DNA of 64,000 bases from Asterias rubens (GCF_902459465.1 NC_047062.1:15879994-15943993); one strand, 5' to 3'; numbered from the stretch's first letter, positions 13,378 through 28,300 are shown. Notes: generated by a model from the sequence alone, not told the origin. Program-made: numbers and translations.

Positions 13378-16300
13378 GTAATTTTTAACAAATATGGAAA
13401 CTTTTGCTATTACTGTTTATAAAGGCACTGGACACTTTTGGTAATAACTCAAAATAATTACATAGAATAAAAACTTACTTGGTATTATAAGCAATGGAGA
13501 GTTGTTGATTGTATTAAACATTGTGAGAAACGGCTCCCTCTGAAGTAATGTAGTTTTTGAGAAAGAAGTTATTCCTTACTCAAATATTAAAAGACTTCAG
13601 GCCTGAAGACTTTTATTATTCATCTGAAAACCCACAAATTTGTGCAACAAGGGTTGTTTTTTCTGTCAGTATTCTCTTGCAACTTTGATGACCAATTGAG
13701 TCAAAATTTTCATTGATTTGGCATTTTATGCATATGTTGGGATACACCAAGTGAGAAATTACCAATTACCAATTAACCCAAGGATTTTGTTTGGTCGTCA
13801 CTCTTAATATTAATGGAATTCAAAACTTAGCCCACTGTCCACAGCCCACAGCAGCTTTCGAATGTATAAATCATTTTGGGAAAATAACAAACCGCATAAC
13901 CTTAAATTTGGTTTAAAAATGGCCCAATTTTATAAAGCTGTTTGCCGGTAAGCAAATTTGTGTGCTTACTGGAGCAGAAAAACTTATTTTACCATGATTT
14001 CTCAAGTTAGCAAAACAAATCTCGACGCGCAGGCCTGTGTGCCATGGATTTGTTTACGGAAGAAATCTTTATGAAATAGAAATTTTGCTATTAGGGTGAG
14101 CACAAAAAAGCTGCTCACATGTTTTATGAAATTGGCCCCAGTTTGAAACTTCAAGTTGTGACCAAAATCAAGTTTGGAAAATTAACTTTGAACTTGACTG
14201 CAGCCATTGTTTCAATGAATTTTTGTTTGTTTTAATATTTGTTCAGCTAAAAGTGACAAGAAAAGCAGCGAGTTTTTGAGTGCAGAGGAGCTAGCTTACT
14301 GGAGTGCCAACTTCAAACTAGACCCAGCTGAGAATGCAAGTCTTCCAGCCATGGCTGACAATGGAAACTTTCTAACATTAGCGACCAAGAAAAAAAGACA
14401 GGTACTTTCCAGCCCTTTCCTTTCCACCAAATATATATTTTTACCTATATGAACTATTTTTACTTGTAAATGCACTTTTTGGCTTGCTTGTCTGCCAGTT
14501 CAGTAAATTAATAAAAAACAGAATAATAAAACTAGGCCCAATTTTATGGCTCTGTTTACCGCAGAATTCTGCAGTTGCGACTAATAGCATTAGGCGCTTC
14601 ATAGGGTGCTGTAAGCACAGAATTCTATGGTAAGCCCTCGTTTCATAAATTGATTTTGGCTTATATTTGAAATGGTGCCATAACTTAGCTAGAAACCCAC
14701 ATGAAAGGACACCCAAGTTTTACATGTTCTGCATTCCTTGCATTTTTTCTATTACATTTTGAAATTTTGTAGTGGCCAACCAACGACAAATACTTACGCC
14801 AGCGCAATTTTTTGCCAGGAACCTTGTGTACTCCCTTGTGTGAAACAATCCATTGTTTACATCTTGCGAAGGCGGTCTTACTATGCAAAATTTTGCGCTA
14901 CCATTTTAAATATATGCGCAAATAATATTAATTGTAACCATATTTAGATCGATGTACAGTGTATTGGTCCAGAAATTTGCATTGTTATATCCTTTTAGTG
15001 AAGTATTTTGCCAGTCTAATTGTTTTCTATTACTGTCTAATTTTTCACCAGCCTTCAAAAAGAAAAAGCAGTCGTTCCGAACTGTCCTTGACAGAGTGGT
15101 CGCCATGGCAAATGCACAAGCAGCCAATCAGATTTGTACAACATTCCCAACGCTGCAACCAGTTCGTCGAACTCATGGAGTTCATTGACCTTCAGAATCT
15201 CACAGAAGGTGAAGATATCTACGGATTGGAGATGCAAACCTACCTGGACGAGGAAGACATCATCAAGCCTAAAAGACGAGGAATTGAGCAATTTTGCACA
15301 AGAGTCAGTAAAGACGCTGCTGCGGAAAATGCAAGAAGTGATAATGTGGGACCTGACGATGAAGGGTCTGTGAGCAAGAAGAGTGGTCAAAAGAAATCAA
15401 AGAAGAAAAACAAGCCTCTTGAGTTCGTGTCTAGTCCTTCAAACAGTGATAATGACAACCTTCCAGATGTCTTCATGGAGGCCAATCTAGGAACTCTAAC
15501 AGAGAAACATGGGACAGTGTCAGACCCAGCCAACCAAATCACATCCAAAACAACCAAACACAGAAAACATAAACAAAAGTTGGAACATCTCAAGACCAAG
15601 CTGGACAGCTCTGACGATGATGACTTTGAAGTAGCAGACAACAAGCAAGAGAAGTCTCCTGGAGCTGCGACTTCAGGAGATAAGATGGCACATCTTGAGG
15701 TAGTTGGTGACAAAGTCCAGGCATCAGAAGATGAAATTAAGGTTTTTAAGAAACCCAGATCACCAGAGTATGAAACACCCGAACCGATGGATATTGATCG
15801 CGACACTCCTCCAACGTCGCCAACATTTGGAAAGGTCTCCCAGTCGACTCAAGCAGCACTTTCAAGTAGCCAATTCACCAAAACAGATAAAAATCTGTCG
15901 ATAATGTTTCTCAGCTTTCCAGATGATTTAGATTCGACTCCCGAAGATGATCGTAATGTCAGCTCTGGAATCAGGCTTAGGCCTGGTGGGAAATCCTCTA
16001 TCCCTCCACCACCACCTTCCCTATCTTCTCTTGACCTTCTAGATGACATCGATATCAGCGTCAACATCACCCAGCATTTTAAAAACTTATCCAACTTCTT
16101 CCGCAGTAGTAAAAGACAGGATGACCAGCCTGAAATAGCAGCCTCTGTTAAGGATATTGTGAACGTTGGAGATACACAAATTTCAAATTCAGATGGAGCA
16201 TCGAACTCAGTTCCACCTAACTGTAATGATAGCAAGAGTAAACATTCTTCAACTTCTTCTGATTACCCAAAAAACAATGATTGCAGTACTGCCAAGAGAG

Positions 16301-19300
16301 ATGCAACAGAGGTTCTAGCGGGAATCAAACCAAATTTTGATTTGAACATGGACTTCACAATCTTTTCTGACGATGACGAATCGGAAACGATTGAACAGCC
16401 TCAATCTGACAAAGAAGGCAACACACCAAACGATAAAAAGAAAATGTCAGAGCAAAGGAACGAAGTGGAGAACGAGGTTTCTATGGTCCTCAATAATCAG
16501 ACCGAGAGTATAATGAGAACACCCGTAGCATTTGATATTGAGACACCTCAGGTAGAGTCTATTCTTTTCGAGATGGATTCGAGACATACCCAGAAGACAT
16601 TACCCGTCTCCTCTGTACCTTCACCGAGTCCTGGTCGTGCACAGGCTGGAGACGCTAAAACTCTTTCCCAGCAGGGGATATCAAACAGACGCTCTTTGCT
16701 AGGTGGAAACAAAAGGACCACGGCAGTGTTTTCTGAAACGCCTAAATCCAGACGGGACTCTGTTCCGAAACAGAGACATTCAGGACAGCTTATTAGAGAT
16801 AGGCCAGCCTCAACAGGTATCGGCTCAAAGAGAGAATTGAATTTATTGGAGCCACAAAAAATGATTGAACCAGTTGTCTGCGATGGTAAAGCACAGGTTT
16901 TTGATGAGGAGGATACCGCCGAGATTGAGAGAATGAGATTGCAGGTCCTGGGTTCATCCGAGCCTATGTTCGACCTCGGATTCGATCTCGATAGCTTGGA
17001 AGAAGACGAAATAGAGGAACATGGTGTTGTTCCACCTTCTCCAGACATGAAACAGCAGCAGGAGTATATTAACCTTAGCCAAGTGGCTACACAGAAGCAA
17101 CAACCATGCTCTTCTCAATCCAGGGGAATGTCCAGTTTCTGGATGAGGGCATCGTCAACTCCTGCACAGAAGACTAAATTAAGCCTCAGTTCAATATCTT
17201 GTAATGAAATAGTGTCACCCATTGCCCAGTACAAGCAAGAAAAGTGCAATCATGTCCCTGAGAAAGGTTTGACGGTCCTCTCGGTGCCACAAACTGAAAT
17301 CTTTGCCGGTGAAAAAACTTCTTCCTTTATCGAAGAAATTCCACAGAGCCTACACAAGCAAGTAGAACTTTCTCAAACTCAGGACTGTAGAAAGAAGTGC
17401 CAATCGGGGAGGGATAATAGCCCAGCGTCAAAAAACTTGTCCAGACTGAAAGAGCGGCCGATCATCGGGAAGAGGAAAAGCTCGGAACCGATTTCCGCAT
17501 TTTCAGACGAGAATTCGATTGGCGTCAAGCGCAGGAAGTCTACATCAGTCGGACTTACCTCTGAGTCTCCAACAGCTCCTGTAGAAACGGATTTAGTCGT
17601 CGTAGCATTGGGCGCCAAAGATTTAGAGATGATGACTGGAGGTCAATCCTTGGAGGTTGAGGAGTTTGTCTCGTATGGTGTTGATGATAAAAGAGTAGGG
17701 CTGGCTCCTGCACCAAATGTCCGAACAATTCTAGGTATGTATGTTTTGTAGATTTGATCTTAAGTTATACACACACAAACAAAATAATACTAATAATTGT
17801 TAAAAGAGGAAACAAACAAAACTGGAATATTTAGCTCAGTCAGTGGTCTAGTGGTTGACATCTGCTCTAGCAGTGCAAAAGTCAGGGGTTCGAGTCCCAC
17901 CTGAGTGATTTTGCCTGTGGATGTTTTTTTTCACAGAACTCGGAGAAAGTACTCATCGGTGTAAGGGTAGAAACAAATTATAATCTTTATCCCAATGCAA
18001 AATTAACATCTATTAAATCATTGCTATGCCCACTGCCAACACATACCTATAGTGGTAAGACAACTGCTCTAGCAAAGCAAAGTTCATGGGTTTGAATCCC
18101 ACCCGAGTGATAAGCTTGTGGATCATTTTCACTGAAATCGGGGAAGAAAAATTTTATTCTTTATCCCAAATGCAAAAAATAACATCAACTATTTCTTATT
18201 AATTTACTTCAAGACAAATTTGTTTTCAAACAGCATCTCCTAGCAAAGTGCTGTCTGATTCTCCTGATGAAGAGGATGCTTTCAGCCAAGTTGTCCAACA
18301 CAAGAAACGTCGTAAAGCTGTAGTACTGGAATCTCCTGAACAACCAGCATTTAAGACACCAAGTAAACCCAGCAAGAGTTCCCACAAGACGAACAGGAAC
18401 ATTCAGGTAAGAAGCTGGAGACACACATTCTGTATTTCTTGTTTTATTTTACCGCAATTCCTTTGGATCATGCTTTTGTTCACTCTAAACCTCATACAAT
18501 TACATGTACATCACGAATCCCCAACAAGGCAATTTGTGATAACTATAAAAAAGAATGCCACTTGCTCCATGAAGTGTCGTCCTCAACAATTGCTTGGAGT
18601 CGAAGAGTGTCATGGCCGAGTGGTTACGAGCATTGACTTCAAGTTCTGGGGCGGATTGCTATAAAACGGTCTTAGTAAGCAGTCTAAGACCAGTCAGTTA
18701 TAGCCGGCTATCTGCCTTACACGGTCTTAGCTTAGTCAGTCATTAAGCCTGTTGCAATAAGCCAGTCTTGGATAAGTCGGCGAAATGTAATGCAATATAA
18801 ACAAATGTCTCACAATACTTGGCACTCTGCAGGCACTGGTGGTACGGCATTGTTCTTGTTGCTTTGGTTTAAATCATCGGATATCCAACCTGTGAGTTGT
18901 AGGCCAATCATTTTTACTTTTGGGAACATACATTTCGATACAATGTATCATCATCATAATGCCTCTCATGGGTGTAATCTATTTCTAAAACACAATCTCA
19001 TCGTATAGCTATTTGTATCAAATCATCTACAACTAACAAATGCAGCGCCATCTTTAAAAACCAAAACAAAGACAGATTATAGCCAGCTCAGAGCAGATTT
19101 AAGACCGGCTATAATTATAGACCGCGCTATTGCAATCGGTCTAAAATTAGAGACTGTGTAAGCGCGTCTTAAGTTAGCCGACTATAGCGCATATACCAGT
19201 TTAAGACCACTTGGTGCAATCCGCCCCTGGTCGTTAAGTCATTGGAGTGTGGGTTGGAATCCCGATCATGACACATGTGTCCTTAAGCAAGATACTTTAT

Positions 19301-22300
19301 TAATATTGCTTCTCTCCGCCCTTGAGTATCAATGTATACCTGCTAGCAAGGTAAAGGTTGATATACATGTAGTGATTAAAAAAGCCTTCTGAGCACACGG
19401 CAGCTCGGGCTGTATACTCCCCAGGGAGCTGAGAAAGGTGAAAGGATTGTTATTGGACCAGTGACTAGGGCACTTAATTGCATAATACTTGTTTGTTTAA
19501 TCACAGACTGTGACAAGCAGCAGTGAGGATGACTTATTAGAATCTCCCTTAATCAGACGACCCAAGAAACGCAGACAGCTCAATAAAATGATGATCGGCA
19601 TTGATGAAGATGATGAAGACTTCGAAGGTAGGAAGGGAAACCGCCATTGTCTTAATCAAGACTCTGGCCTGTATGCTAAATTTTTGAAAGGGCACCAAGG
19701 CATTTTCTCTTAGGTAAAGGACACCCTATTAGGGAATCGTAAATTTCTACTGGAGCATTTCAAGGGTACCAAGGCAGCATGGAGGCAATCGCGGACATAA
19801 TCACCTTTGTTGCCTGCATGAAGTATCAGGCCTGAAGGCTAGATCGGGCCCCAATTTCATGGCTCTGCTTATCGCAGATATTTGCACTTTCGATCACCAT
19901 TTTTCCGCTTGCAGGGTAAGCGGCGAAGCTCAGCACTAGCTGTTCAAGCGGAGAAAGCCTAGTAACGTCGAGTACACGATTATGCGCCCAAGGCAAAACC
20001 TGCTAACCTGTGAGATATGCTTGACGTATGCACAGAATTCCCTGCTTTTAAGCACCCATTCTTTGCCATGAAATTGGGCGTTGTTCACCTTTGACTCGCT
20101 CTGTTTCGCTTAGCAGATAACCAAGCTGCCAATTGCCCCTGATTCTGCACCTAGAATATCAACTAATCTTTACATATGTTACGATGAACAAATTAAAAAA
20201 ATTCTGTGATTGTGGAAACATTTTCCAGGGAATAAGGACATCTTTATTACAGCAGGATTTGAACCTGCAACCAGCAGGACCTAAATTGGTTTGGTACCGG
20301 TAGGCAGTGGAGTTCATTAAGGATAGGGGCAATGTGTTTCTGCTTCTTGATTTTATTACTAGAACTCGAGAGCAGCCTTATGCAGGATTAGTTTGTATAT
20401 CGATGTATTTGGCAAGCCAGCAAGAACTGCATTTGCAGCAGTCTTACCAAGATGTGACATTTCATCTAAGGACATTTTCAAATAGTTGATATATCATTGC
20501 CACCTAGTGTATTACATCTTTTTCAGTGTGTTTCAAATAGATTTGTTTCTCATTCGAATAACAGGCCATGATTCCAGGAAGAAATCTGTTTCGGAGGTCA
20601 AAAAGAAATCTTGCCCTGACAAGAGGCGGAACCTTCAGATTGATGCTCAGCCTGTCAACACCAAACAGAAAAAGGTGTGCATTAAAAATAAACTTCAACT
20701 TTGAAGTCTGAAATATTTATTATCTTGCAGAATCTCTTGCAGGCACTGGACACTCTTGGTAATTACTCGAAATAATTAATAGTCTAAAAACTTTTGCGGT
20801 TAAAAAGAGCAATGGAGAGCTGTTGGTAATATAAAACATTTTCAGAAACGGCTCCCTCTGAAGTGATGTAGTTTTTGAGAAAGAGTCATTTTCTCACTCA
20901 AATAATAAAAGACTTAAGCCTTTTATCAGGCATCTGAAAGCACACATATTTGTGCACCAAGGATTATTTTCTTTCATTATTCTTTTGCAACTTCTATGAC
21001 TAATTCAGTCCAAATTATCACAGGTTTGTTATTTTATGCATATACCTTGGGATACACCAAGTGAGGAGACTGGTCTTTGACAATAAGCCATTTGCGAGTT
21101 ACATTTTAATAAGGCCTAAAAAAAAATTGTTGGATTGCCCTATCCCGACTGACCGTAAAAGTAGCAAAATCTCGGTCGCGGTTTTTTTAAATTTGTATTT
21201 TTGGTTTTTTCCCCCCCCCCCTTTTTTTACTTCCGAATTTTGATTTCATGAATATTTTATGCTTACAAAATGGTAGATTTGACGCAAATATTTGTTTCGG
21301 TCGACAATAATTATCCAGTGCAACAGTCGTGGTTTCAACGTTCACAGAAATGCAACGTACAAAAATGTAGATCGATTTCCCTCACATGCACGGATGGAGC
21401 AAGCCTGTGTGTCACATATCAAACCACACGCCCGTTTATCCAACTGTTGCCAGTAATGCCCATATATGGTATCTTTCATTTATTGAACAGATGAAAAACA
21501 TGGTGAATGAAATGACTCTTGGAAATTGATTGTTTTTGAAGGAATTTGCCAAAATAAAGACGCAAAAAGAGCGCTTGAAGCGAGTTGTATAAGATGATTA
21601 GTACCTTGCTTGCTGGACAACTTGATCTTTCATCAAATGTTTATGCAGTTTTGGGCATTCTTTGACATCTGAAAAAAAAAAAAATCCCGACCAACCGACC
21701 CAAGCAAAAAATCGTGTGAAAGGGCAATCCAACATATTTTTTTTTTTTTTTTAGGGCTTTATGTCAGGTATAATGTCTTGCTTAGTCACAATGTACCACT
21801 GACATTTGAATCCCTCAGACTATAGAGACAGGGCAATCCTCTGCATAGCAACCTCCAGATGAGCAAACCCTGGCACTATTGTGACATACACATCCATTCA
21901 GAATTGTGTATGGGTGCTCGCTATATAATCATTCAAATCTAACATGCAAATGGCTTATTACCAAAGGTGTCCTGTGCATTTAACAACTGCTGATTGCTCT
22001 GTCTGCAGACTAAGAAGCCAAGACGTGTTCCGAGTGAGGCAAGGGGCTTCTTGGCGGAGGAAGTGGAGGTTTCTGCCGATGAGGATTGTTCATCCGATGA
22101 AGATGGGAGTGACCTGGATAACTCGTTGGAAGGATTCATCAATAATGCAACCCAGGCCTCGCAAACCTCGCAGTCTGTCATGGAACACAGTGGTGCGTTA
22201 ATAATAATGATAATAAATGCTAAATTTACATCGTTTTGGTTTTACCCATACACCGATGTGTGCTGGCACTGTATACTCAGTATTTTTCCAAGCTCTGTGA

Positions 22301-25300
22301 AACACAGTGGTGCGGAAATAACAATGATAATTGTCACAAGTTCTTATAATAGATGGTAAATTTGCACTAATTTTCTAACAAAAATTACACTTGAAGGGTA
22401 TAACATAATGATATTTTGCACAACTTTAACGAAAGGTTAGAGACCTCAAAGTTATGGACCCATTTTCATAAGGAATCTCTCTATTGGAAAATTAGTGCAT
22501 CATAAAATTGAATTTGGTCTTGGATGGAACCCTTTATAAAAAAAGGTTATTTTGTTGCAATTTTCAATTTTTTAATTTTTTTTATTTTGTTTATTCTTTT
22601 TTATTCCTAGTTGCATTATGTAAAATTGTTGGCTAATATATTGTAATGAAGGATATACCAACATGTTGTAATGATGTTATCGATCCCACAGATATGCATG
22701 CTGTGTATATGCAATCAGTCCGCACTCCACACACAGGACAAATACATCCAGCTCAGAACAGATTCAAGATGGTCCACCGTGACGCTGTCGAGGATGACCT
22801 GGACATCTTCTCCCAGGTTCCTGTCCAAGATGAGAGCTACTATGAAAACAGCTTCGTCGTCCGGGAAGGTGAGGAGGACGATTTTGAGGAGATCGTGAGG
22901 AAGGCTCGGAGGGAGGACGATGAGGATGGAAGTCTGTTTGAGAACACCATCAATCTGGATAACATTCTCGTATCCAAGCGGAGAGGGCGGCAGAAGGGAT
23001 TGAGCAAGGCAGCGCAGATCCTGAAGGAAGGACGGAGGAAGGTTCTCAAGACATCCTCATCATCGACCAGCACTGAGGAGACTGACGGAGAATCAAGACG
23101 CCACGATCAGAGGAAACCACCTGCAGGGATGAGGAAGGACTTTGTGAGAGTACCGACTCGTCCTCAGACAAGCCAAAATAGAAATTCAGGTTTATCAACA
23201 CAGAATACTACTGGTAACAGTGACAAACAAGCATCTGTACACAGTGCCAAACATTCAGTTACTGATCACACCCAAATATTGAAAAATAGACTCCATAAAA
23301 CATCAACAACTCAAATAAACGTTCAAAACAAGATGACGAAAGACACAAGCAAGGACTCTCAGAGACAGGCTGGAGACTCTCCTACAAAAAATCAACCATA
23401 TAGTCAGGGAAACATAAGCACAAGCCAAGGCTCTGTCATCAGGCAGTTTATAGAAGGAGATCGAACAACAGTCAACTCTTGCCTGAGCGATTTTACAAAT
23501 GGCAAACAATCCACACAGCAGCAAAGTCCCGTCAAATCAAACAGCGTGCCCCTCCGCATCGGCAACGATTGTCTTACACTGGCTGAGAAAGAAAAAGCCG
23601 AAAGATTGAAGAGGCAAGAGGAGAAGAAAAGAGAATTCTTGCGTCGGATGGAGGAGCAGAAGAAACAGGAGCTGCTGCGGATCTCAAAGGAATCCAATCA
23701 GCAGGTGCAGCATCTGAATCAGCCCAAACCACTCCATGGTAGTTCATCAAATAATGCAGGGCTTGGCAACGGTCAAACCCAACTGCCTGAATCACAATAC
23801 CCGGCTGAAAGATTTTCAAGAACCGGAGCTCCTCGTACCTCAGTTTGTCAATCTACTCCACAGTACTCGGGGATACCGAAGGTTGATGTGATTGGGGGTG
23901 GATCTAAAGCAGTAGCGCTGCAGAACACCACAATGAAATCACCTGTGAAAGCTCAGCCCAAGAGCCTTCCTCTCTCGCCGAGCTCTGTTCAAATGACTAG
24001 CAGGACAACACTGGCAGGGGTGAGTAGCTGAGTAGGTCAAGCGGTTAAAAGGGTTTGGCTACTTAATGTACAACACAAAACACAATGTCCATTAGACATG
24101 TTAGAGTTACACAGTTTAAAGATACCGATAATAGAAAGCTTCCCTTAAAAATTTACTCACTGAGGCGCTGTAGTTTTTGAGAAATGAGTAAAACAATTTC
24201 AAGAAAAATAACTTTTGTCTCAGTAAGATTGTAATACAAGATAAATTGTGTATATTGCTCTCTCTCTATCTGCACACATGATTTCATTTTTTTTCCAGTC
24301 TCAAGGTGAGATGAATCGAGGCAAGCCAGTGATTCTTGTAGACTCCAAGGAACTGTCCAGCTCCTCCCACATTGTGTCCACCCTGGCTCTAAGACACAAC
24401 CTCAACCCCATTGTCAGCCAGCTCAGTGGCTGTGATTACATCGTCAGCACTCGCATGGGCGTAGAAAAGAGATCCATGTCGGGTGGGTTGTTAGAAAACA
24501 CATTTCATATCTTTGTTTTTCTTTACTAATTTCCCCCCCCCCCAAAAAAAGTGCTTTATTGAGGGAAAGGCCGCTTCCGAATTAGCGGCTTCAGCTATGG
24601 CTACAGCTAGATTTCCTCGTCATCATCATTGAGGTATAGGACGTCCTTAGCAACACCCTTAGCAACAGCTGCAGCCGTAGCCGCCAACTCGGATACAGCC
24701 TATCTATAACTTTCTTTCATATTACACTTGTCATTTGTTAAACCAGTGCTGCATTTTATACAGCAGTTTCGGTGCTACACTACAAAAGGGTTTTGCCTCC
24801 TCGTGTTGCAACTACGATCATCTCAACAGTCATTGCTTTCAACTACAAAAGCTTGCATTTTTTGTGGCCACAGATCATTTTCTTAAACTGCACCGTTTCT
24901 CTGGAATAGTCTTCCTGTACATATTCGCCAGGCTAGTTCTTTACACGGATTTAAGTCTCTTTTAAAAGTTTTAAAAGCTCATTTGTTTGAAACTGCTTAT
25001 TTGTAATCAGCTTATTTGTATCTTGTATCTTTACTCAATGTATGTTTTATTGTTCTCTTTATATAAGTAGAGGCTTTTGCATTAGGTGCTTTACAAATGT
25101 CTTTATTATTAATATTATTATTAATTTAGTTGTATAACTTTATTTACTTTTCATCAATATTCTTCTCCAGTTTCTGCTAAGTTTTGCTTAGCAGAAAATT
25201 GGTTAGCACTTTTTTTGTCTTTTTATAATATTCTGACTTTAAATTGCCAGATTTTGGGAGTAGTGTCAACAAGAACAAGCTGATCGATCGAGTCCGACAT

Positions 25301-28300
25301 CTATGTGAGCTTTTTGACAGGCCTTGTCTCATCTTAGAGAAAGATCGAGTCAAGGTTTCGGATGCCAAGAACCCCAAACCAATGTAAGTTAAATGAGCCT
25401 TTAGGGAAGGCAACTAACTGTAACGGACATTTTAACTATAACATAGAATTCATAAATGACGCAGGGGTTGACCCTGGTGTTTGTGGTTCACATAGCAAGC
25501 ACCCTTGTTTACAGGTTCTTCAGGCTTGCAAGCTAGATTAAAGGCATTGGACAAGTTTGGTAATTGCCAAAGAACAGTCTTCTCACTTGGTGTATCTCAA
25601 CATATGCATACAATAACAAACCTGTGAACAATTATTTTGAGTAATTACCAACAGTGTCCAGTGCCTTTAAGTTCACTTATGAGGCATCCTTGGTTTCCCA
25701 GTAATATATAATAATGATAATTTATAATGATAATTTCTGAAAGGTTATAAATTGTTGTGGCAAATATTAACTGCATATCTTGCATAAACCTTGCTTTATT
25801 GCTTGTTTTTTACATTTGACAGTACTTTTTAAGTAACTATATTTTAACATTCATTTTGATTTTACCCGTATTACCCATCCGAGTAATATGCCTTGATTTT
25901 GTTTCCACAGAGCTCAGGAAAGTATTGAGTATATAGTTCTAACACACACCGGTGTATGGGTAAAACCAAAATTAATATTCTTTATCCCCGTTGCAAATTT
26001 AACGTCTGTTATAACTTTTAATTCTTCAGTAGTTTTATGAAGTAGCCCATGGATAATATTTTCTTGTCATTGTTTGTATTTCTTCATTGTAGGCCTATTG
26101 TACATTTTTAGTCATATTTAATTCTTCTGTAGTTTTATGAAGTATCCTCTTGTCAGTGATTTGTAATTTACTATTAATGTAATTTTTAAGTAATATTTAA
26201 TTCTTCTGTAGTTTTATGAAGTATCCTCTTGTCAGTGATTTGTAATTTACTATTAATGTACTTTTTATGTAATGTTTAATTCTTCTGTATAGTTTTATTG
26301 AAATGCATAAAACAAGTGAATTTTTAACTTCTTACTTTTATTGTTTGTGTGAAGCGCCTGGGGTACTGTTTTAGGCAGATCCTGCGCTATATAATGTCTT
26401 TTGTTGCTGTTATTATTATTGTTTTAACAAATTGCATATCTCTGTTATATCCCCATCTACAGGAATCGAACCAAGTACCTTGACAGTACCTTAGCAACTC
26501 TTAGTATGACCCACATTAAAGTGTTGTACTCGGATTCATTGGGTAAGAAAAGCCATTGCTATCGGACGTCAGATAATACTTACAAATTGTACACAACATT
26601 GATTATAAATGGGTTGTAGTCTTTCTAAAAACTTTGAACACTTCAATCAATGCCTAAAATTGTTGATTTTTATTTTCAAGATTTTTTGGACCCATCCGCT
26701 CCAGAATTTTTTCACATATTGACTGGGGGTTCCGATTCAATATACCCAGTACTTTAAAGGCAGTGGACACTGTTGGCAATTGTCAAAGACAAGCCTTCAC
26801 AGTTGGTGTATCTCAACATATATGCATAAAATAACAAACCTGTGAAAATTTGAGCTCAGTCGGTCGTCGAAGTTGCGAGATAATAATGAAAGAAAAAAAC
26901 ACCCTTGTCACACGAAGTTGTGTACTTTCAGATGCTTGATTTCGAGACCTTAAATTCTAAATCTGAGGTCTTAAAATGAAATTCGTGGAAAATTACTTCT
27001 TTCTCAAAACTACATAACTTCAGAGGGCGCCGTTTCTCACAATGTTTTATACTATCAACCTCTCCCCATTACTCGTTACCAAGTAAGGTTTTATGCTAAT
27101 AATTATTTTGAGTAATTACCAATAGTGTCCACTGCATTTAAAGAACACACTAATGCCTCTAATGAAGCAGATATTTCAGATCAATTGTCTCCCATCTCAG
27201 GAGTTTCCAATAAATGGTAAAGTCACCAATACCAGGCTTGATTTTGATGTTAACTTTTTGTGGTGTGTGGTTTCTGCAGAGGATACAGCAAGGATCCTAG
27301 CTGAGTTAGTACGTATGGAGACAAGGAAAGGATCTGCACTGTCTCCTCCACCCTTAATGGACTCCGTGCAAGAACAGGTAAGACTTACATCAATAAATTT
27401 ATTTACTTCATTCCATATCCATTTGGAGTGTTGTGGCCGAGTTTATTGTTTGATTAGTTTTCCCTTAGGGGAAAGATTGCGTTAGGTTGTACTGATCACA
27501 TTTGAAGTAAAATTGTTATAAATTGGATTTTGAATGAATTAAAAGACTTTAACAATGTGGCAAATATTGTGCAGTCTGTTAAAGCAAGAACAAGGAACAT
27601 TAATTTTTAAAGGAACATTACAGAATTGGTTTTGCTAGCAAAACACTTGCTGGCAGTGTAAGCACTTTATGTAATCCACCAAATATATAAACTGACAAAC
27701 CTGAAGAAGTTCGAGACCGATCGGCCTTCTGGATCACGAGAGAATAGTGAAAAACCGATAACAAATTTTGCATTGCATCGATGCCCAAACAAAAATGAAT
27801 AAAACGCTCACTGAGCGATAAACTCCAAACGCGAAATTAGATTATTTATTTCTCATCAAATATGAAATTTCAGACAGAAATATTTCAAGGGATGTTTTCT
27901 ACTATCATCATCATCAGATCGTGTAAGTTTTATGTAAATCTGTGATCTTCACGATTTTGTTTTCTTACCAATTCTGTAACGTTCCTTTAAGTGAAACATT
28001 AATTTGTTGATTTTGACTTTTGTTTCTTCAAATGTACATGCATTTTTAATTGTATGACCATTTTTTGAAATTGCAATTAATAACCTCATAGCGAGCCCTG
28101 TGCTGGGAACTAGTGGTTTGAATTTAATGTGGCCTTTGAATTGACATGGTTGAGCGATTATCCACCACTTTGTATGTTATTTCATCCAGGTATTTAAGTT
28201 CTACGTGTCATTGCCCAGGGTGAGCTACGCTACTGCACAGTCAATGATGATAGCATTTCCAAGTATCCGACAACTTATTAACTGGTAAATATCCAACAGT

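Noticed and set aside
15387-17618. Several 80-166-aa minus-strand frames opposite FANCM exon 14
   Set aside because: Serine/leucine-rich shadows of the acidic coding strand; no independent start context, splice sites or domain.
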